From: Porodaedalea pini
Lineage: Eukaryota; Basidiomycota; Agaricomycetes; Hymenochaetales; Hymenochaetaceae
Assembly: GCA_002794775.1 (NCBI GenBank)
Contig: NBAY01000038.1
Span: 62,001-126,000, forward strand
Reading direction: 5' to 3'
DNA length: 64,000 nt
Below the pieces are notes generated by a model. That model had not been told where the DNA came from and ran no database searches. It saw only the letters and a list, made by a program, of their open reading frames with translations. The stretch's first letter is position 1, and every line of letters starts with the position of its first letter. Positions 35,401-47,157 of this stretch are shown here, one piece after another. A program made the position numbers and the translations under genes.

Positions 35401-37451
35401 CGCTGACGTTTTGTTTGTGAAAAATTAGTCTTACCCAGAGCCACTCTGGAGCATATCTAGCGGAGGAGTTAACGAAGTGTCTAAAGAGGTTTGAACTCGA
35501 CAAACTTGTGGGTGTAATAAGTTATGTATCTTTACCGGTGCTAACCTCTTTAAGTTACATGTCTTGAACATGGACAATGCGGGTAACTGCAACACAACTG
35601 CTGTTGAAGCTGCAAAGCTCATGCCCACATTCGGTGGCTCAAGAGGGCGTGCTCGCTGCTTCGGACATGTTTTAAATCTGGTCGCAAAGGTAAAGTTACC
35701 ATATAGTATGCTACGCTACATTCATATCTACTGCTCACTTACATGCATATGTCTTGTAGGCAGTGCTTTCGCTTTTCTTCAAGCCTCTAAAGCAGAAGAA
35801 AGCAATGAAGATTGGTGCAGGCACCCAGCGCACTCATGCCAGTTCTCAGCCATCCCAGTCGGAGATACTTGTTGATGCCGGCGACCAGCTTACACCTGAA
35901 GAAGCTGAACTTGCAGCTGTCCTTTGTGATGACGAAGATACTGCAGGCACTGATGGCCAGGCTATTCATGATACTCATGTGGTTTCATCTTTGCGTGACA
36001 GGGCAATTGCAGATATGCGTGGCAGGGGCGTTGCAGTTACAACTGAGCAGCTGAAGAATGCTGAGGTTATTCTTTCAAAGGTTTGTCACTGTCACATCCT
36101 GTACATGCACCTCAAAAGGGCTGATAGGCTTTCTGTGCCTACGTCTTGTATGTTGCATTCTAATATTATATTATTTTCTAGATCGCGGGATTAGCAAAGA
36201 AAGTGCACGATTCTGCCACATTGAAGGATCGTTTTGACAAGCTGGTTGAAGCAGAAGTGCAAAACCCGAGCTCACCGATTTCTGGCCATAAGCGTGCACT
36301 AGATCGTTGGGTATCTACACGTTGGAACTCTGAACTTGCCTGTCTTGATGCGCATATCTACTTATACCCTGCTGTTGAACAACTAACCGGGATTAGAGAC
36401 TTAAAGCTGCAGAGTTTTATCCTTGATGATACACAACGACATCTTGCTGCAGAATTGCAACAAGTCCTTTCTGTAAGTTTTCACTTGTAGTTCTGAGCCG
36501 CACTTACTTTTCCTTAGATTATTGAGGAGCCAACCCTTCTGTTTTCACGGGCACAAGTGCCACTCATTGCAGATGTCATTCCGATGATGCTTGATGTTCA
36601 AGAGGCACTCAAAGATGCAAGCGAGGACAGAGAGGCTCCAAATGTACTGCGCATTGCAGCTCATGCTGGCCTTCTTGTCTGCGAGAAGTACTATGCTCTC
36701 ACTGATGAATGTGAGGTGTACCGCATTGCAATAGGTAAGCTTACATTGTCTTATCTCTTTCTTTAAACTACTTTAACGCATCAAATTGTTAGTGATGTCT
36801 CCGGACAAGAAACTCGACTGGTTTGTGAAGCGAAACTTTTCATCAGAGGAGGTGCAGGAGATCCGTGACCTTGTTGTACTGCGCTGGCAAGAATCATATA
36901 AGCAATATCAGGCAGTACACTCTGTATCTGCACAGACTCATAGCGGTCAACCTCTAGTAAGCTTCCCATCATTTTATTATAATAATTGTTAGCTTAATTT
37001 GATCTCAGCGTCGCTCTCGTTACTTGGCTCGAGCCAATTCTATGGATGAAGAGCCAAATGACAGCATTCAGACTTATCTTGGTGAACCACCAGTTCTGGC
37101 ATCTGTTGTTCACGCAGCTGGAGGTGTGCTACAGTACTGGTACTCTACTGAAAGCTACCACCCAAGCTTGGCTCGAATGGGTTCTGACTTCTGTTCTGCT
37201 CCAGGTGATTGTTTTCTTTATTATATCTTATTATATCTAACTAATCAATTAATCTAGCCTCGTCCATTGATGCAGAGCGAGCATTCTCTGAAGGTCGCCG
37301 TCAGATCAACTTCATGCAGCACAACATGTCATCACAAACCTTCAAAGCACAGATGGCTGTTGGTTCTTGGGACGGAACTCCGCTATTTCCATGCATTGAA
37401 GATGCTGTCGCTATTATTGAAAAGAAGATGTTGCCAGTCGGCACTTCTTAG
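32434..37451 (+). CDS. hAT-family transposase, 11 exons, 816 aa, intact
   Basis: The transposase cuts and re-inserts the element. Exons are 32434-32701, 32912-33369, 33479-33606, 35429-35507, 35555-35689, 35760-36080, 36182-36472, 36518-36734, 36793-36956, 37009-37204 and 37258-37451. They sum to 2451 nt with every junction GT-AG and in frame. A degenerate BED-like finger region (FERWRSHTYSHYNI ... TSNLKHSADLC) precedes the RNase-H-fold start AIDGWTAPIVASYLG, which carries the first catalytic Asp. LHVLNMDNAGNC with HVLNLVAKA follows, then RWVSTRWNSE. The C-terminal hAT dimerisation domain reads VLQYWYSTES...ARMGSDFCSAPASSIDAERAF. The ATG at 32434 was chosen because the frame upstream is AT-rich and weakly coding. 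The 1.8-kb third intron is exceptional and is annotated separately. Confidence 0.92.
33694..34875 (+). pseudogene. C2H2 zinc-finger transcription-factor fragment captured in the hAT intron
   Basis: A host-type regulatory protein. A Gln-rich start (QQQQHQLQQTTANLDFLSF) leads into a long Ser/Ala/Tyr-rich activation-like region (to about 34400). After frame changes come a damaged first finger (YQCSQCPR ... NLKAHLAAHD) and an intact second one: C-x4-C-x12-H-x4-H in CTHSGCGRSFSRKHDLGRH. The Cys-rich tail CDACGKSGPKKCLCKHDVK ends at a stop. The order and the finger sequence match a conserved Agaricomycete C2H2 family as I remember it. The gene has no start of its own and at least two frame changes (about 34400, and 34575 inside finger 1), so it cannot give the full protein. 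Confidence 0.75.
34985..35380 (+). repeat. Partial tandem duplicate of the captured C2H2 gene
   Basis: 35098-35205 repeats 34620-34725, the finger coding for KPFTC...CGRSFSHKHDLGRHLV. The stretch CGTCCTGTTTCAATCTATG with flanks occurs at 35011-35060 and again at 35313-35362. The unit therefore seems to be finger plus 3' sequence, duplicated locally. Confidence 0.75.
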
Positions 37452-37760
37452 ACAAATTTCTCTTTTTCCTTACGATTTCATGTGCTTAACTTGCTTTTTA
37501 TACCCATATAATCAAGTCATAATTATTAGTATATAATTGTTTTATGCTAAACACTTTTTTCTGTGAAATCGCGGCTTCAAATTGATAATTATGAGGGCAT
37601 GAGCATATTTTCTTTCCTCATACAAATAAATGCCAGACCGTGAATCAAACATGGTGCGTCATCCGCGGACCATCCGTTATCCGTGAGAATTTGTATCCGC
37701 GGATGTGCTATCCGCGGTATGGATGCGGATGACTACGGACGGATACCGCACCAGTCCCTA

Positions 37761-37768
37761 GCAGAGAG
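37761..37768. repeat. 8-bp target-site duplication of the hAT element, right (GCAGAGAG)
   Basis: Identical to 32203-32210. Confidence 0.9.
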
Positions 37769-37827
37769 TACAACAGAAGAGTCGAGCTTTTCTAACCTAG
37801 TTGTGTATAGTGTAGCCACTCCAAGCC

Positions 37828-40800
37828 ATGACAAAGCACAAGCTCGGAGTGTCCAAGAATGCGACTATTTCTGTTGTCACCTACGACGAGGACTGGGACA
37901 TCGTACGGAGAGACAAAAAACGAGCTCGCACGACGCGTGACGATCACAACGAACAGGCAGAGGCGAGGAGACGTGAACTTGAAAGTAAGCTTGTTCACTA
38001 TCTTGACCTGATTAACATTGTACTGAAAGCATGATAAAGAGCTACATGATGATTTAAAAGGGAAGCAGGCTGACAATGACACTCTAATGGATGCACCAGG
38101 TGGACTAGAAGTCGATGACACTGTTGCGGATGATGATGTGTTTCTTGAGTGGGTAGAAGGCGAACTGTGTGGGCTTAACAACAATAAAACAGGTCGATTC
38201 ATATTCACCGAAGAGGATGACGGCGATTCGGACTTCGAAGACAAAGAAGAGGAAGAGAAGAAAGAGGAGGAGCGTAAGAATGCATATACCGCATACCTTC
38301 GACAGAGGTATGCACTGTGTTATCTGAGAACAGCCTATGGTGATTTTTGAAGACGCAAGGAACACTCGCAGCCTGCTGAACGAAACCGCACGCAGACGGC
38401 AAACGAACACTGGGAGTCGCTATACCCATGTCTACTCGATGCTTTCCTCGAATGGGAGGCATATGGTGCACCCACTGAAGACAAAGACGCTGAGTGGCAT
38501 GCGCCCATCGTTTGCTTGAATATGTTCGGTAAGCTATTCTGTACGATTTCTATTTTTTCTTTTCCATTTGTAATAACAAATGGACAACGCTACAGATCAA
38601 GAGAGCCTATCATTTCCCCACGACCCTTCGAAACCTCTTACAGAAACCATGGTTTGTCATGGGTATATGCCGACTTCTGCACTTCACCCAAGCGTCGGCA
38701 TCTCGCTGCAGGTGCTCGAAGTGTACCGAGCTATCAACAGCAGGTGCCTGAATCTTGGGATTCAACCTTTTGTCCATGAGTTATGCGAACTACAAAAGGT
38801 CAGTCTAATGTTGGCACCGAAAGGACATGATCTTACATTCACAGTAGGTGGCTTTTTGTGTGGCCTATGCGAGGTCTTTCTCGCATGCTTTCGATGTCTA
38901 TCTAGAGCTCGTACACTGTGTCAACACTTCTCTCGACGACCTGCTCTTTCCGATGCTGCTGTCTCGTTATCAGGACATGTGCCCGAGCTGTACTACAGAG
39001 CTTCCTGGTGAAGATCAGCTCCGCTTCAAGATGTTAATCGCGATGGACGGTAACGAGTCGCTGAAGCGAAATTTAATTCAGCGGCGGGTTGTAGACAACA
39101 AGGGCAATACAGTAGGGGTACAGAATATCGAGAGACCCGACGAGTGCACGCGGAAATCACACTTATTTGTCGAGTCGTCAACCGTCGACATGTATAAGAA
39201 TGAGGTGAAGAAACGTAGTCCTAGAGTAAGTGGCTCTTTTTATCATAGGTACTCAACTCATACCCTCTCACCGAGTCAGCCATCTACATTACACGCAGAG
39301 AACGTAGAGCATGTGGTGCTGGCCGCTTCATCATCGACAATGACTGCCACAGGGAATACAAGCACCAACGCACAGCAACAGATCCCCTCACCCTCGCAAA
39401 ACTCTCTGCCTGCGGCTAGTACGTTCGGTAATGCCTCGATTCCTATCGTCGTTAGTGAGCATGGGTTTGGAGAGGGCTCACCCGTTGATGGAACGGAGAA
39501 CAATACACCGTGCACAGATCGCTGGTTGAACCTAGCTGAAGACTCGAAGAAGAAGATGTGGGGCACTTTTGATGAGACAGGGATATTTATTGCAGCTTGT
39601 CGCCACGGAATTGTTCTTCTTATTTGCGATATGATTCGGAGCGGTGAACTGTAGGTTTATTTATCATCTAAGACAAACCTACTACTGACTATATTCGTAG
39701 TGCTAAATATCCGCTTGCCTTGACCAGTCAGCTCATCGACACCTTCGGAGATAAACTCTTGGCAGGTTACGACATTGGCTGCGGGTTCTCTACAACGGCA
39801 AACAACAGCAAACTTGTCGGGCCGAAGATCAAGAGTAATGACTGTCGCTTTTGCTGCGGCGCGTTCCATGGACATGCACACTGCCGAGTGTGCCAGTTGC
39901 AATGGCATCCACTCTACATTAAAGGTGCCGGGTTGGAGGACTTTGAGGGGTGCGAGAGGGTTTTCTCTGAGTCGAATTGGGTCGCTGGAATTACATGTCA
40001 CACTTCAAAGTTTCATCGCAGGCAAGCTATAATTCGTCACTTCACGAGATGGAATTCAGACAAATATGCTGAATTGTGTAAGCTATTTCTGCGCTTTTCA
40101 GTACTACTAATGATTCTGACTCGATCTACAGCGCGTTTTTTAATCAACAATTATAAGCAGGCTCTATGGAATATTGAAGACCTTACGCAAGAGCTAGCGA
40201 AAGCGAAAGAGCAGTTGAAGATCAAGTCAGATGATTTGTTTGCACAATGGAACACTGAGGAGCTTGAATATCTTAAAGCCATGCAGTCTCAACAACCCTC
40301 TAACAAAGATGCACACGAAATGGAGTATCTCGCTGTTCTCAAGAAGCTCGCAGCTGCAAAGTGAGTTTCAATCTGCTAAATTTTCTTTAATATAATGCCG
40401 ACACAACGCTTCAGAGAATTGTACGAGGCGAAGACCACCCAATGGATTCGACTGCGGCCAGAACACTTCAGCCAGGGCGTCACTGACTATACGACAGATG
40501 CGACGGAGACGCAACGTATCGAAACAGCGAACGTGCGAGGCTTGGACTCACTTCTAACCTTGCAATCTGCCACTTGAGCACTCGAGTCTAAACTCAATAT
40601 CAAGACTAGATGGGTTGCGGGCAGTGAAGATTGGCTTCGGGTCGACAAATCCCTGGCAGAACGGAGCTTCGATAGGGCAATCGATCGACTTGAAGGCCTG
40701 GTAATGTCGCGGCTCTTCGAACTGGCAAAAATGAACCAAGCAGGCACTGGTGAGTCATCGCATTCTATTAGTCTTCATTCCCAAGTCTACACAATCATGC

Positions 40801-41532
40801 ATCGCCAACTACAAATCTCCTTTACCCAACTCAAACCCGCTCTCTCCTATCTTTTCAAAGCTGACAATGAGAGCAGGGTATAAGATGAGGATGCAGATCT
40901 GCAAAGCTTTAAAGGCACGATCGAAAGCAGTGAGAACGGCCGTCAAGCTATACAATGAAGCCGCCGCTTGGTTATCTCGCCCGACTCTCAAACTCGGTAC
41001 AGTACTTAAGTACGTCTTCGTTGGCCAGTTCGACATCCTCCGTCTAAGCCGGCACAACATCAACGAAAGACCATGGACTCGCGAGGCCGAGCGTGATGCG
41101 ATAGTCAAGTACTACAAACTGTTGCGTTCGCAGGAAGAGCTCCGGCGCTTGGACATAGAGATTCGCCGGCTGCATACATACATCATCACCTCAGAGGTAC
41201 GTGTACAAACTGTTATTGCTGATCTGGAGGAGAGCAACCCGCGTCTTGCGGTGCAGTTGAAAAGGCGGTATGCGTACCGGCATGCAATGAACCGCGTGCA
41301 CCTTTGTCGACTGCAAGACGTGGAAAGCTGGGAAGAGTTTACAGGCGATCGAAATCCTTTACAATCAGTTCCGACTTTAACAAGCACCACCGAAGAACGC
41401 GATACTGGCGACAGCGAGAGCGTGCAGGCTGAGGTTGATGATGAGGACATTGAAGACGACGAAGAGGAGACAAATGATGAGTTTGCTGCATTGTCATCTG
41501 CTTTCGATGTGCTTTCTGTCTATGAACAATAA
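37828..41532 (+). pseudogene. KDZ transposase, 9 exons, one in-frame stop
   Basis: The transposase of the Kyakuja-Dileera-Zisupton superfamily. Exons 37828-37984, 38040-38307, 38353-38528, 38596-38798, 38848-39650, 39701-40077, 40132-40360, 40415-40749 and 40877-41532 total 3204 nt in frame, about 1067 aa. Landmarks are HWESLYPCLLDAFLEWEAYG, YARSFSHAFDVYLELV, CPSCTTELPGEDQLRFK with MDGNESLKR, FDETGIFIAACRHG, SGELAKYPLALTSQLID and GYDIGCGF. AFHGHAHCRVCQLQWHP, CERVFSESN, TGYKMRMQICKALKARSKAV and an acidic tail follow. The only lesion is TGA at 40575-40577 (LQSAT-stop-ALESKL), where CGA (Arg) would fit; it removes the last third of the protein. An alternative unseen intron there cannot be excluded, but no good splice sites are visible. 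Confidence 0.9.
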
Positions 41533-43232
41533 TTTATATTTAAGTTATATTAGAGAACTAGTAATATATAATACATGATTTTCTTGCTGCCTAAATGACA
41601 ACTGGAAAGACGATGGGAATGACTGACACCAAGCTCACTGCATGTCGCTGGTGTCAAATGTCTGTTTGGTGATCTCGGGCATTGGTGGCCTCTTCGAACA
41701 GAAAGTCTTGATTTTTAAAACTGGCCCCGTTAGTTCTGTAGCCATGAAACTTTACATAGACAATGAATACTAATATCATAGACTAGTTAGCGAGTTTCGT
41801 AAACTCGATCCCATCTGATTGCTGTAGAGACAGCATTTAGTCGACTTCAACCCTCTAACTTCTGCTTCGCCGCAGTTTCATATACTTTTTTGTGCAGCTC
41901 GATCGGCTGCACCTATGACTTTCATTTCTTTTGCGTTAGAAAGAGTTCAGTAATATAAAAAATAAAAGAGTGCCCGATATTGCTGGGCGGATGCAGAAGT
42001 ATGCATTCCTGGAAACACGCATTCTGAGCATGAACAGAGCGTGCCATTGCAGATTCCATATGTATGAGCAGTCGAAAGTCGATACATACAACAATTTTCC
42101 TTGTAACTCAAAAAATAACGTTAGAAACATGTTTATAATTATAAGAAAGACAAGCTCACGAAGTTAAGGAATATTCAAACCAGCGAAACAATTTGCTTTA
42201 AGTGAGGAACACTGAGTTTGGGCCCAAAGTCGCTTCATTTGCATATTTTACAAGCTGTTTTGTTCATGAGCCATTCACGGAGACGGTTTACACCCGCAAA
42301 CATTTTCTGTGTATTAAAATGTATGTCGATCAAACAAAAGCAGTCTTATCAAATAAATCTATTTAGCCAGAATCTTTGTTAAATTATCTCACGTGTGGGA
42401 CTACAGCGAAAGACATCACACTACTTCCTGCTCCCACCAGGTCTTCAGAGGCTGAGCTCAGCGGACAGGAAATTGTCGCTATCAATCTCGGTACATCCTA
42501 AACTTGCCAGACTACATCGACTTGCTCCTTGGACCAAAAGCAACACTAGTACAACGGTTTCAATGTCGGCAAGGCTCGCATATGGGTACTGCAAGAGCGG
42601 ACTGTATGAATCTGCAGAGAAGTGCGTTAGTTACGATGCCTGCGAGGTGTTTAAATACTAAGTGCAAGAGAGTACGAAACCATTTGCACAAATGACATAT
42701 GCACCGTGATGTATGGAGAGATCGAAGGTGACTTCAAGCTGGCAAGATTATCGGGTAATTAAACTTATTAGCCGATTATTAATATTCCTGTGCTTGATAA
42801 CGGATAGATGAGTGTGACTTTGGCTAATGAGGACACTGACCGAACTCCTTAGCTTCATCATGCTTCCTTAACTCACTCCTCGATGCTATGAAACATATGA
42901 GCTCCAGTATGCCTGCCTGCTGTCTACGTTATATCTGAGTCGTCTGTTCCGGACAATCAACTAAAACACATCATCTCTTGCATGAATGCTAGAGATTTTT
43001 GATTCATATTCAAGCTGCACCGAAGTGCTGCAAGACCGCAAATATGAAATCTGTATTAGTATTATTAATATTGTGTTACTGACGCCAAAATTAGATTCAC
43101 GAAGGTTCAAGTAAACAGCGGCAAATACCCCCTGTTCGGCTTGTGTTTCCGCTCTGCTGTGCTCTCACAACTCGACCTTGTGAGGTCAACCACCATCGTC
43201 AAGTACACTGGGTATATCTCAGATTCTCACTC
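41533..43232. other. Spacer between KDZ transposase and first passenger gene
   Basis: AT-rich and largely non-coding. Two small + frames (41970-42167 and 42395-42661, 65 and 88 aa) lack recognisable features or coherent splicing. Nothing else is supported. Confidence 0.4.
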
Positions 43233-44780
43233 ATGGCTGAACATATCATTTTCGACTGCCCGTTCCTTCCACGTGTTGCTGGCTTGACCGAGCCGAAGGA
43301 CGATGATCTGCGCAACATCATCAATATCTCCTCCAAACTCGCAGGAGAAGGTGCCCCGACTGTTCAGATCAAGTCTGGTCGATCCGTCGTGACAGTTGGA
43401 CTAACGCCACTCAGTGAGTTCAGTGACTCGCAAAAAGGAAAACTTTTCGACATCGCCATGCGATTCTACGCTGCTAATCAATGCGATCCGGACACCGACA
43501 TCATAAAGCAGGCAGCACCCAGCTTTATTGCGAATAAGGACCTCCGAAAGCATGCGAGAGACAGGAATGAGATGATACAGGAAGGTTTTGTGAGTTCTAT
43601 CATCACGGAATGCATGATTTCAAAGCTAACTTATGATCAAAGACCTTAATGCACGAGCGCACCGAGGACATCATGCAGGTCACTTTCACGCTCAATATCG
43701 ATACTTTCAGCTCGTTCAAGCGTGGCCAGACTTCTCGCGACGTTGCAAAGTGCATTGAGTTTAGAGTACCTCATGTCCTCCGCAATGACATGGACTTCGA
43801 ATCAGACTGCGTCGACTTTGCCGACAAACTTGCTCGCAGGGTTGTTGATCGCGTGAACAAAACGCCTCTCACGCGCAAATACTCAGATGATGCAAGGCGG
43901 ACGGTATGCATTTCAGCTCACACTATGAAACATTGAAGAGTCTAACTTTCATTATTATTATTCTCGGTAGTGGAGAGACTTCACAGTCTCCGCGAATATA
44001 CCCGTTCCGCAGACTGTCGAACCATCTACTCTCACCTGCGACCCGGTCCAGGAGCCTGACTCAGAGCGCACCATCGAGGTGTCGGAAGACTACGGCCATG
44101 CGCCTACGCAATCGCTCGCTGAGCAGCTCCCGGAGTTTGGTGTCGCGTGCACGTCGTCCATGGCTGCAGCCACCGCATCGGCTAGCGAACCTCCACCTCG
44201 CCGGTCTGGGAATGGGAAGCCACGCGCTCGCGATTCGATCGACTTGTGGGCAGGGCAGGTAGAGATTACGGAGGACAAGGCGAACAGAATCGAGTCCGAG
44301 TACTCATTCGTCACCAAGCCCACCACTAGCGAAAAGGAGGCCTGCGACGACTCCGACAGATCGACCGTGTACGAGGAGACACTGGCCGGTGAATCGGCAT
44401 CCACAAACGGTACGGACGCATATTCCGAGTACATGCATTACGCTGGCGCTGCGGGTGGTATCCTTGTCCCCACTGGCTTCGTCTTTATGCCGTCTCCACC
44501 TTAGCCACCGTTGAGTCCTTCACGTTGTCACCAAGTCGTGCATAGTATGGCCTACCCAATTGTCGGGATGTCCGTTCCTCATGGTTTTGCCCCTTTTACC
44601 GCTGGTCAACAGTTCGTATTCCCGAATCTGACCCAGGCTTTTTCATCCCCGCCTACACATGAGTATGAGCAACAACGTCATGCTCACTCATTGCCATCGA
44701 AGCGGGGAAAAAAAAAAAAGTTGCACCGTCCAGGACCTGCAGAGGCCACTAGCTCTCACCATGATGACCATCAAGCTTGA
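43233..44780 (+). pseudogene. KDZ passenger gene 1, unknown function (stop near the end)
   Basis: Three exons (43233-43589, 43643-43903, 43971-44780) join in frame from ATG (MAEHIIFDCPFLPRVAGL). The first two encode a compact, probably globular domain: SGRSVVTVGLTPLSEFSDSQ, DIAMRFYAANQCDPDTDIIK, VTFTLNIDTFSSFKRGQTS and DMDFESDCVDFADKLARRVV. The third encodes a low-complexity, Ser/Glu-rich region ending in a basic KRGKKKKLHRPG tail. TAG at 44502 (MPSPP-stop-PPLSPS) interrupts a frame that otherwise continues to 44780; CAG (Gln) would fit. The predicted product is 383 aa, or 475 aa without the stop. I do not recognise the family. Its position inside the KDZ TIRs, same strand as the transposase, makes it transposon cargo. 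Confidence 0.7.
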
Positions 44781-45234
44781 GCTCTCGATCAAAACTCTGT
44801 TACGCTGCGTGGACTGAACACAAGCTGTATGTGATGAAAATAGTTGCGGTCAGAGTCGGCGATGCGAACGTCAATGTACTCTGCGCTTCTCGAATATTTG
44901 TGGACTGCTTTCTTGTGTATACTCGGTGATCTGCTTACTTTTTTTTTTGACTATTCTTGTTGCTTCTTAAAAATTGTCTTGTCGCCTGCACTGATGATAT
45001 CTTGATCATTCAGTTGCTTGAATTCAAATGAGAAATGAGTATGTTGTCTTTCCCTTTTCAGTGTGCTAAAATTACTCTTGACATTGACAGCTTGCACGAA
45101 AAAAAACAGATTTGCAAAGCGAAGCAACAAAACCATCACATGCGAAGAGCGGCGAAGGTACGTTCCCCTTTCCCCCCCTCCCCCTTCCCCCTTGCTCTTC
45201 AGTTCTGTGTCGTTTCGACTCGCTGCATCCACCA

Positions 45235-46660
45235 ATGGATCTCGCCGAAGTCAGCGCTAGGGTTGCTCTCGAGATGAGCATGCCGCTCGACAGTCACAAG
45301 CGCTCCCGCCTCAATGACCTGACAAACGACCAGCAAGCGGTGGCAAAAGTAATCAGAAACCAGAAGAATGTTGCGTTGTGGACGGATCTGCAGATGGAGA
45401 TGCAGCGGCACAAAGGGGAACTCATGAATATCTCAAGCACGCACAACAAGAGTTCTGCTCCACTGAAACGAAAGGCGCTGCACATGACTGCATACAAGAC
45501 TCCTCGCAAGGTGAACTCATACAATGCTTTCAACCATTTCAAGGCCGTCGAGTTCAGAGATAGCGGTGAGTCGAAGATTTTATATTTATTTCTATACAAA
45601 TATTTGACTGTTTTGTTTAACGGCAGACTTTCTTACGAACTTCAATCAAGGCCAACAAGTGAAGCTCAGGCATATCCAGAACCTGCCAGCGGACAAAGGT
45701 TACGAGACCTGGAACTACCTCGAGACCGAAGTCAAGGAGAAGATTTTGCAGCTCCTGGAAGACTTCCGTACCAAGAAGGCCGCACGCTCGCATGGTTCGC
45801 AGAAGTCCATCGGACAGAGCATACGCCATACAGGTGAACGAATCATCTCAGAGGTAACAAGTCCTAATTTTATTATTGTTTCATTTTTTACTGACGTTCA
45901 AATCAAGCTCGAGCAACTTGGTGTGCGCGCCAAGACGTCCGCCATCTGTATCATTGTTCGCTCGACGCCGACTGGTACTCATCAGCCCATCGTCTTCCTG
46001 GACAATATATCTAAGCGGTTCTTAGAATCCGGCCTCAACATGTCAATCAATAGTCTCATAAATCAGTTTGAAGGCTTCGCGATATCAGATCTTAAGGGCC
46101 TTGCAGCAGCAGCAGCCATCGACAATGGAGATAGATGGAGGGTCGGTGACAAAGGTGAGATTTGTTTAATAGTTGGCGATGAGCTGCGTAAGTACACTGC
46201 TGCATTACTAAACTATGTTATCTTACTGATTCATTCTGCAGGCGAGATTACGGGGATCGATACACTTAAAATGAGTTGGGCTAACTATGAAGATGATATC
46301 GTCAAGAAGCATAAGGTCAGGCTTTATGGCTGGCCTACTGACTTATCCTTTAATCTTGACAGTATGTCTGAGGAGAAATTGAAAACTATCCTTGACAAAC
46401 TCCGCGATGGATCTTGTGGGTGGGAGCGGCTCACGTTAGCTGAGGTACAGGAGCTCAACGACCGATCATCGGATGAACGCCCTGCTAAGAAGGCGAGGCG
46501 CACGCGCTCCGACAAGGGTCTGCCGCGCGGCTTGTACAAAAAAGCCCCTCGCCCACATCATCACAAGCAGCTAGTGGCTCACCGCCACGTTAATGAAGAG
46601 GAGCAGGAAAGTAATGAGAAGAGCGGGAACGAGAGTGACGGTGACATCAGCGATGACTGA
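45235..46660 (+). CDS. KDZ passenger gene 2, conserved hypothetical protein, 407 aa
   Basis: Exons 45235-45565, 45627-45853, 45908-46154 and 46242-46660 total 1224 nt in frame with no lesion. The ATG at 45235 sits in a good CCAATGG context (MDLAEVSARVALEMSMPLDS). Visible regions are an N-terminal helix-rich part, YNAFNHFKAVEF, YETWNYLETEVKEKILQLLE, then a probable alpha/beta core: LEQLGVRAKTSAICIIVRST, INQFEGFAISDLKGLAAAAA and LYGWPTDLSFNLDSMS. A CGWERLT motif and a basic, then acidic, tail (KKARRTRSDKG, NESDGDISDD) follow, suggesting a nuclear protein. From memory, proteins of this layout recur in many copies in Agaricomycetes, but I cannot name a function. It lies 454 nt after passenger gene 1, same strand. 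Confidence 0.75.
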
Positions 46661-47157
46661 TTGTCGTGACAGATTGGTAACTTTTCCCTCAATATTTCTT
46701 GGAACAATAATCCCTCCCCGCTATATGTTCTTGCTATATGGTGTCTTGTCCATGCTTTCTTGCTCTCCCATTCCTGGTCTGGCTTGCTCACTATCTTCTT
46801 TTTTTGACCTTTTTTGCATCTGGAAACACTCTTATACATGATTTCTTGTGCTTTTCCTTGCTTGATATTTATTGGACGATGATTGTTTCTGAATAAAAAG
46901 ATGTAAATAATGGAGCACGCTGTCGCAAGCGGTGAATACAATGCACGCTTTGCAGGACAATAGTTACACACGGTTCATCTCGCAAACACAAATGCTGCGC
47001 ACGTGATCCGGACACGCAATAACAAAGCCTCTCTAAATATTGCCGAATTGACATTAACTGTTGTAGGCAGCTGGGCAGTGGGTATTTTGACTAGAAATTT
47101 ATATCTCCACCATTATTCTCTATATTTAATTACAACTATACATCAGAAAGAACTATT
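46661..47157. other. KDZ 3' region, non-coding
   Basis: Pyrimidine-rich 3' flank of passenger gene 2, then AT-rich sequence. No gene is supported. Confidence 0.4.

Larger units (their letters stand above)
33607..35428 (+). other. Oversized intron 3 of the hAT transposase
   Basis: The donor CC|GTGAGTTTG and acceptor AAAATTAG|TCTTACC join EFLP to LTQSHSGAYLAEEL in frame. At 1822 nt it is roughly twenty times longer than the other introns of the gene. Almost all of the excess is a C2H2 zinc-finger gene fragment and its partial duplicate in the same orientation. Confidence 0.85.
32211..37760 (+). mobile_element. Complete 5.55-kb hAT transposon nested in the KDZ element
   Basis: The tips TAGGGACTGGT and ACCAGTCCCTA are inverted and flanked by a perfect 8-bp duplication GCAGAGAG. 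Subterminal zones (32228-32330 and 37645-37755) are packed with short repeats of the type ATCCGCGG and CTCACGGATACCGC in both orientations, as is usual for hAT ends. It encodes a full-length, apparently intact transposase. The intact ends, exact duplication and open gene suggest recent activity, later than the KDZ insertion that hosts it. Confidence 0.95.

Noticed and set aside
37828..41532. KDZ gene as a TET/JBP-carrying element
   Set aside because: None of the frames between the KDZ TIRs shows a TET/JBP-type HxD...H dioxygenase signature that I can see.
42395..42661. 88-aa frame between KDZ transposase and passenger gene 1 as a gene
   Set aside because: No splice partners, no recognisable features and an AT-rich context.
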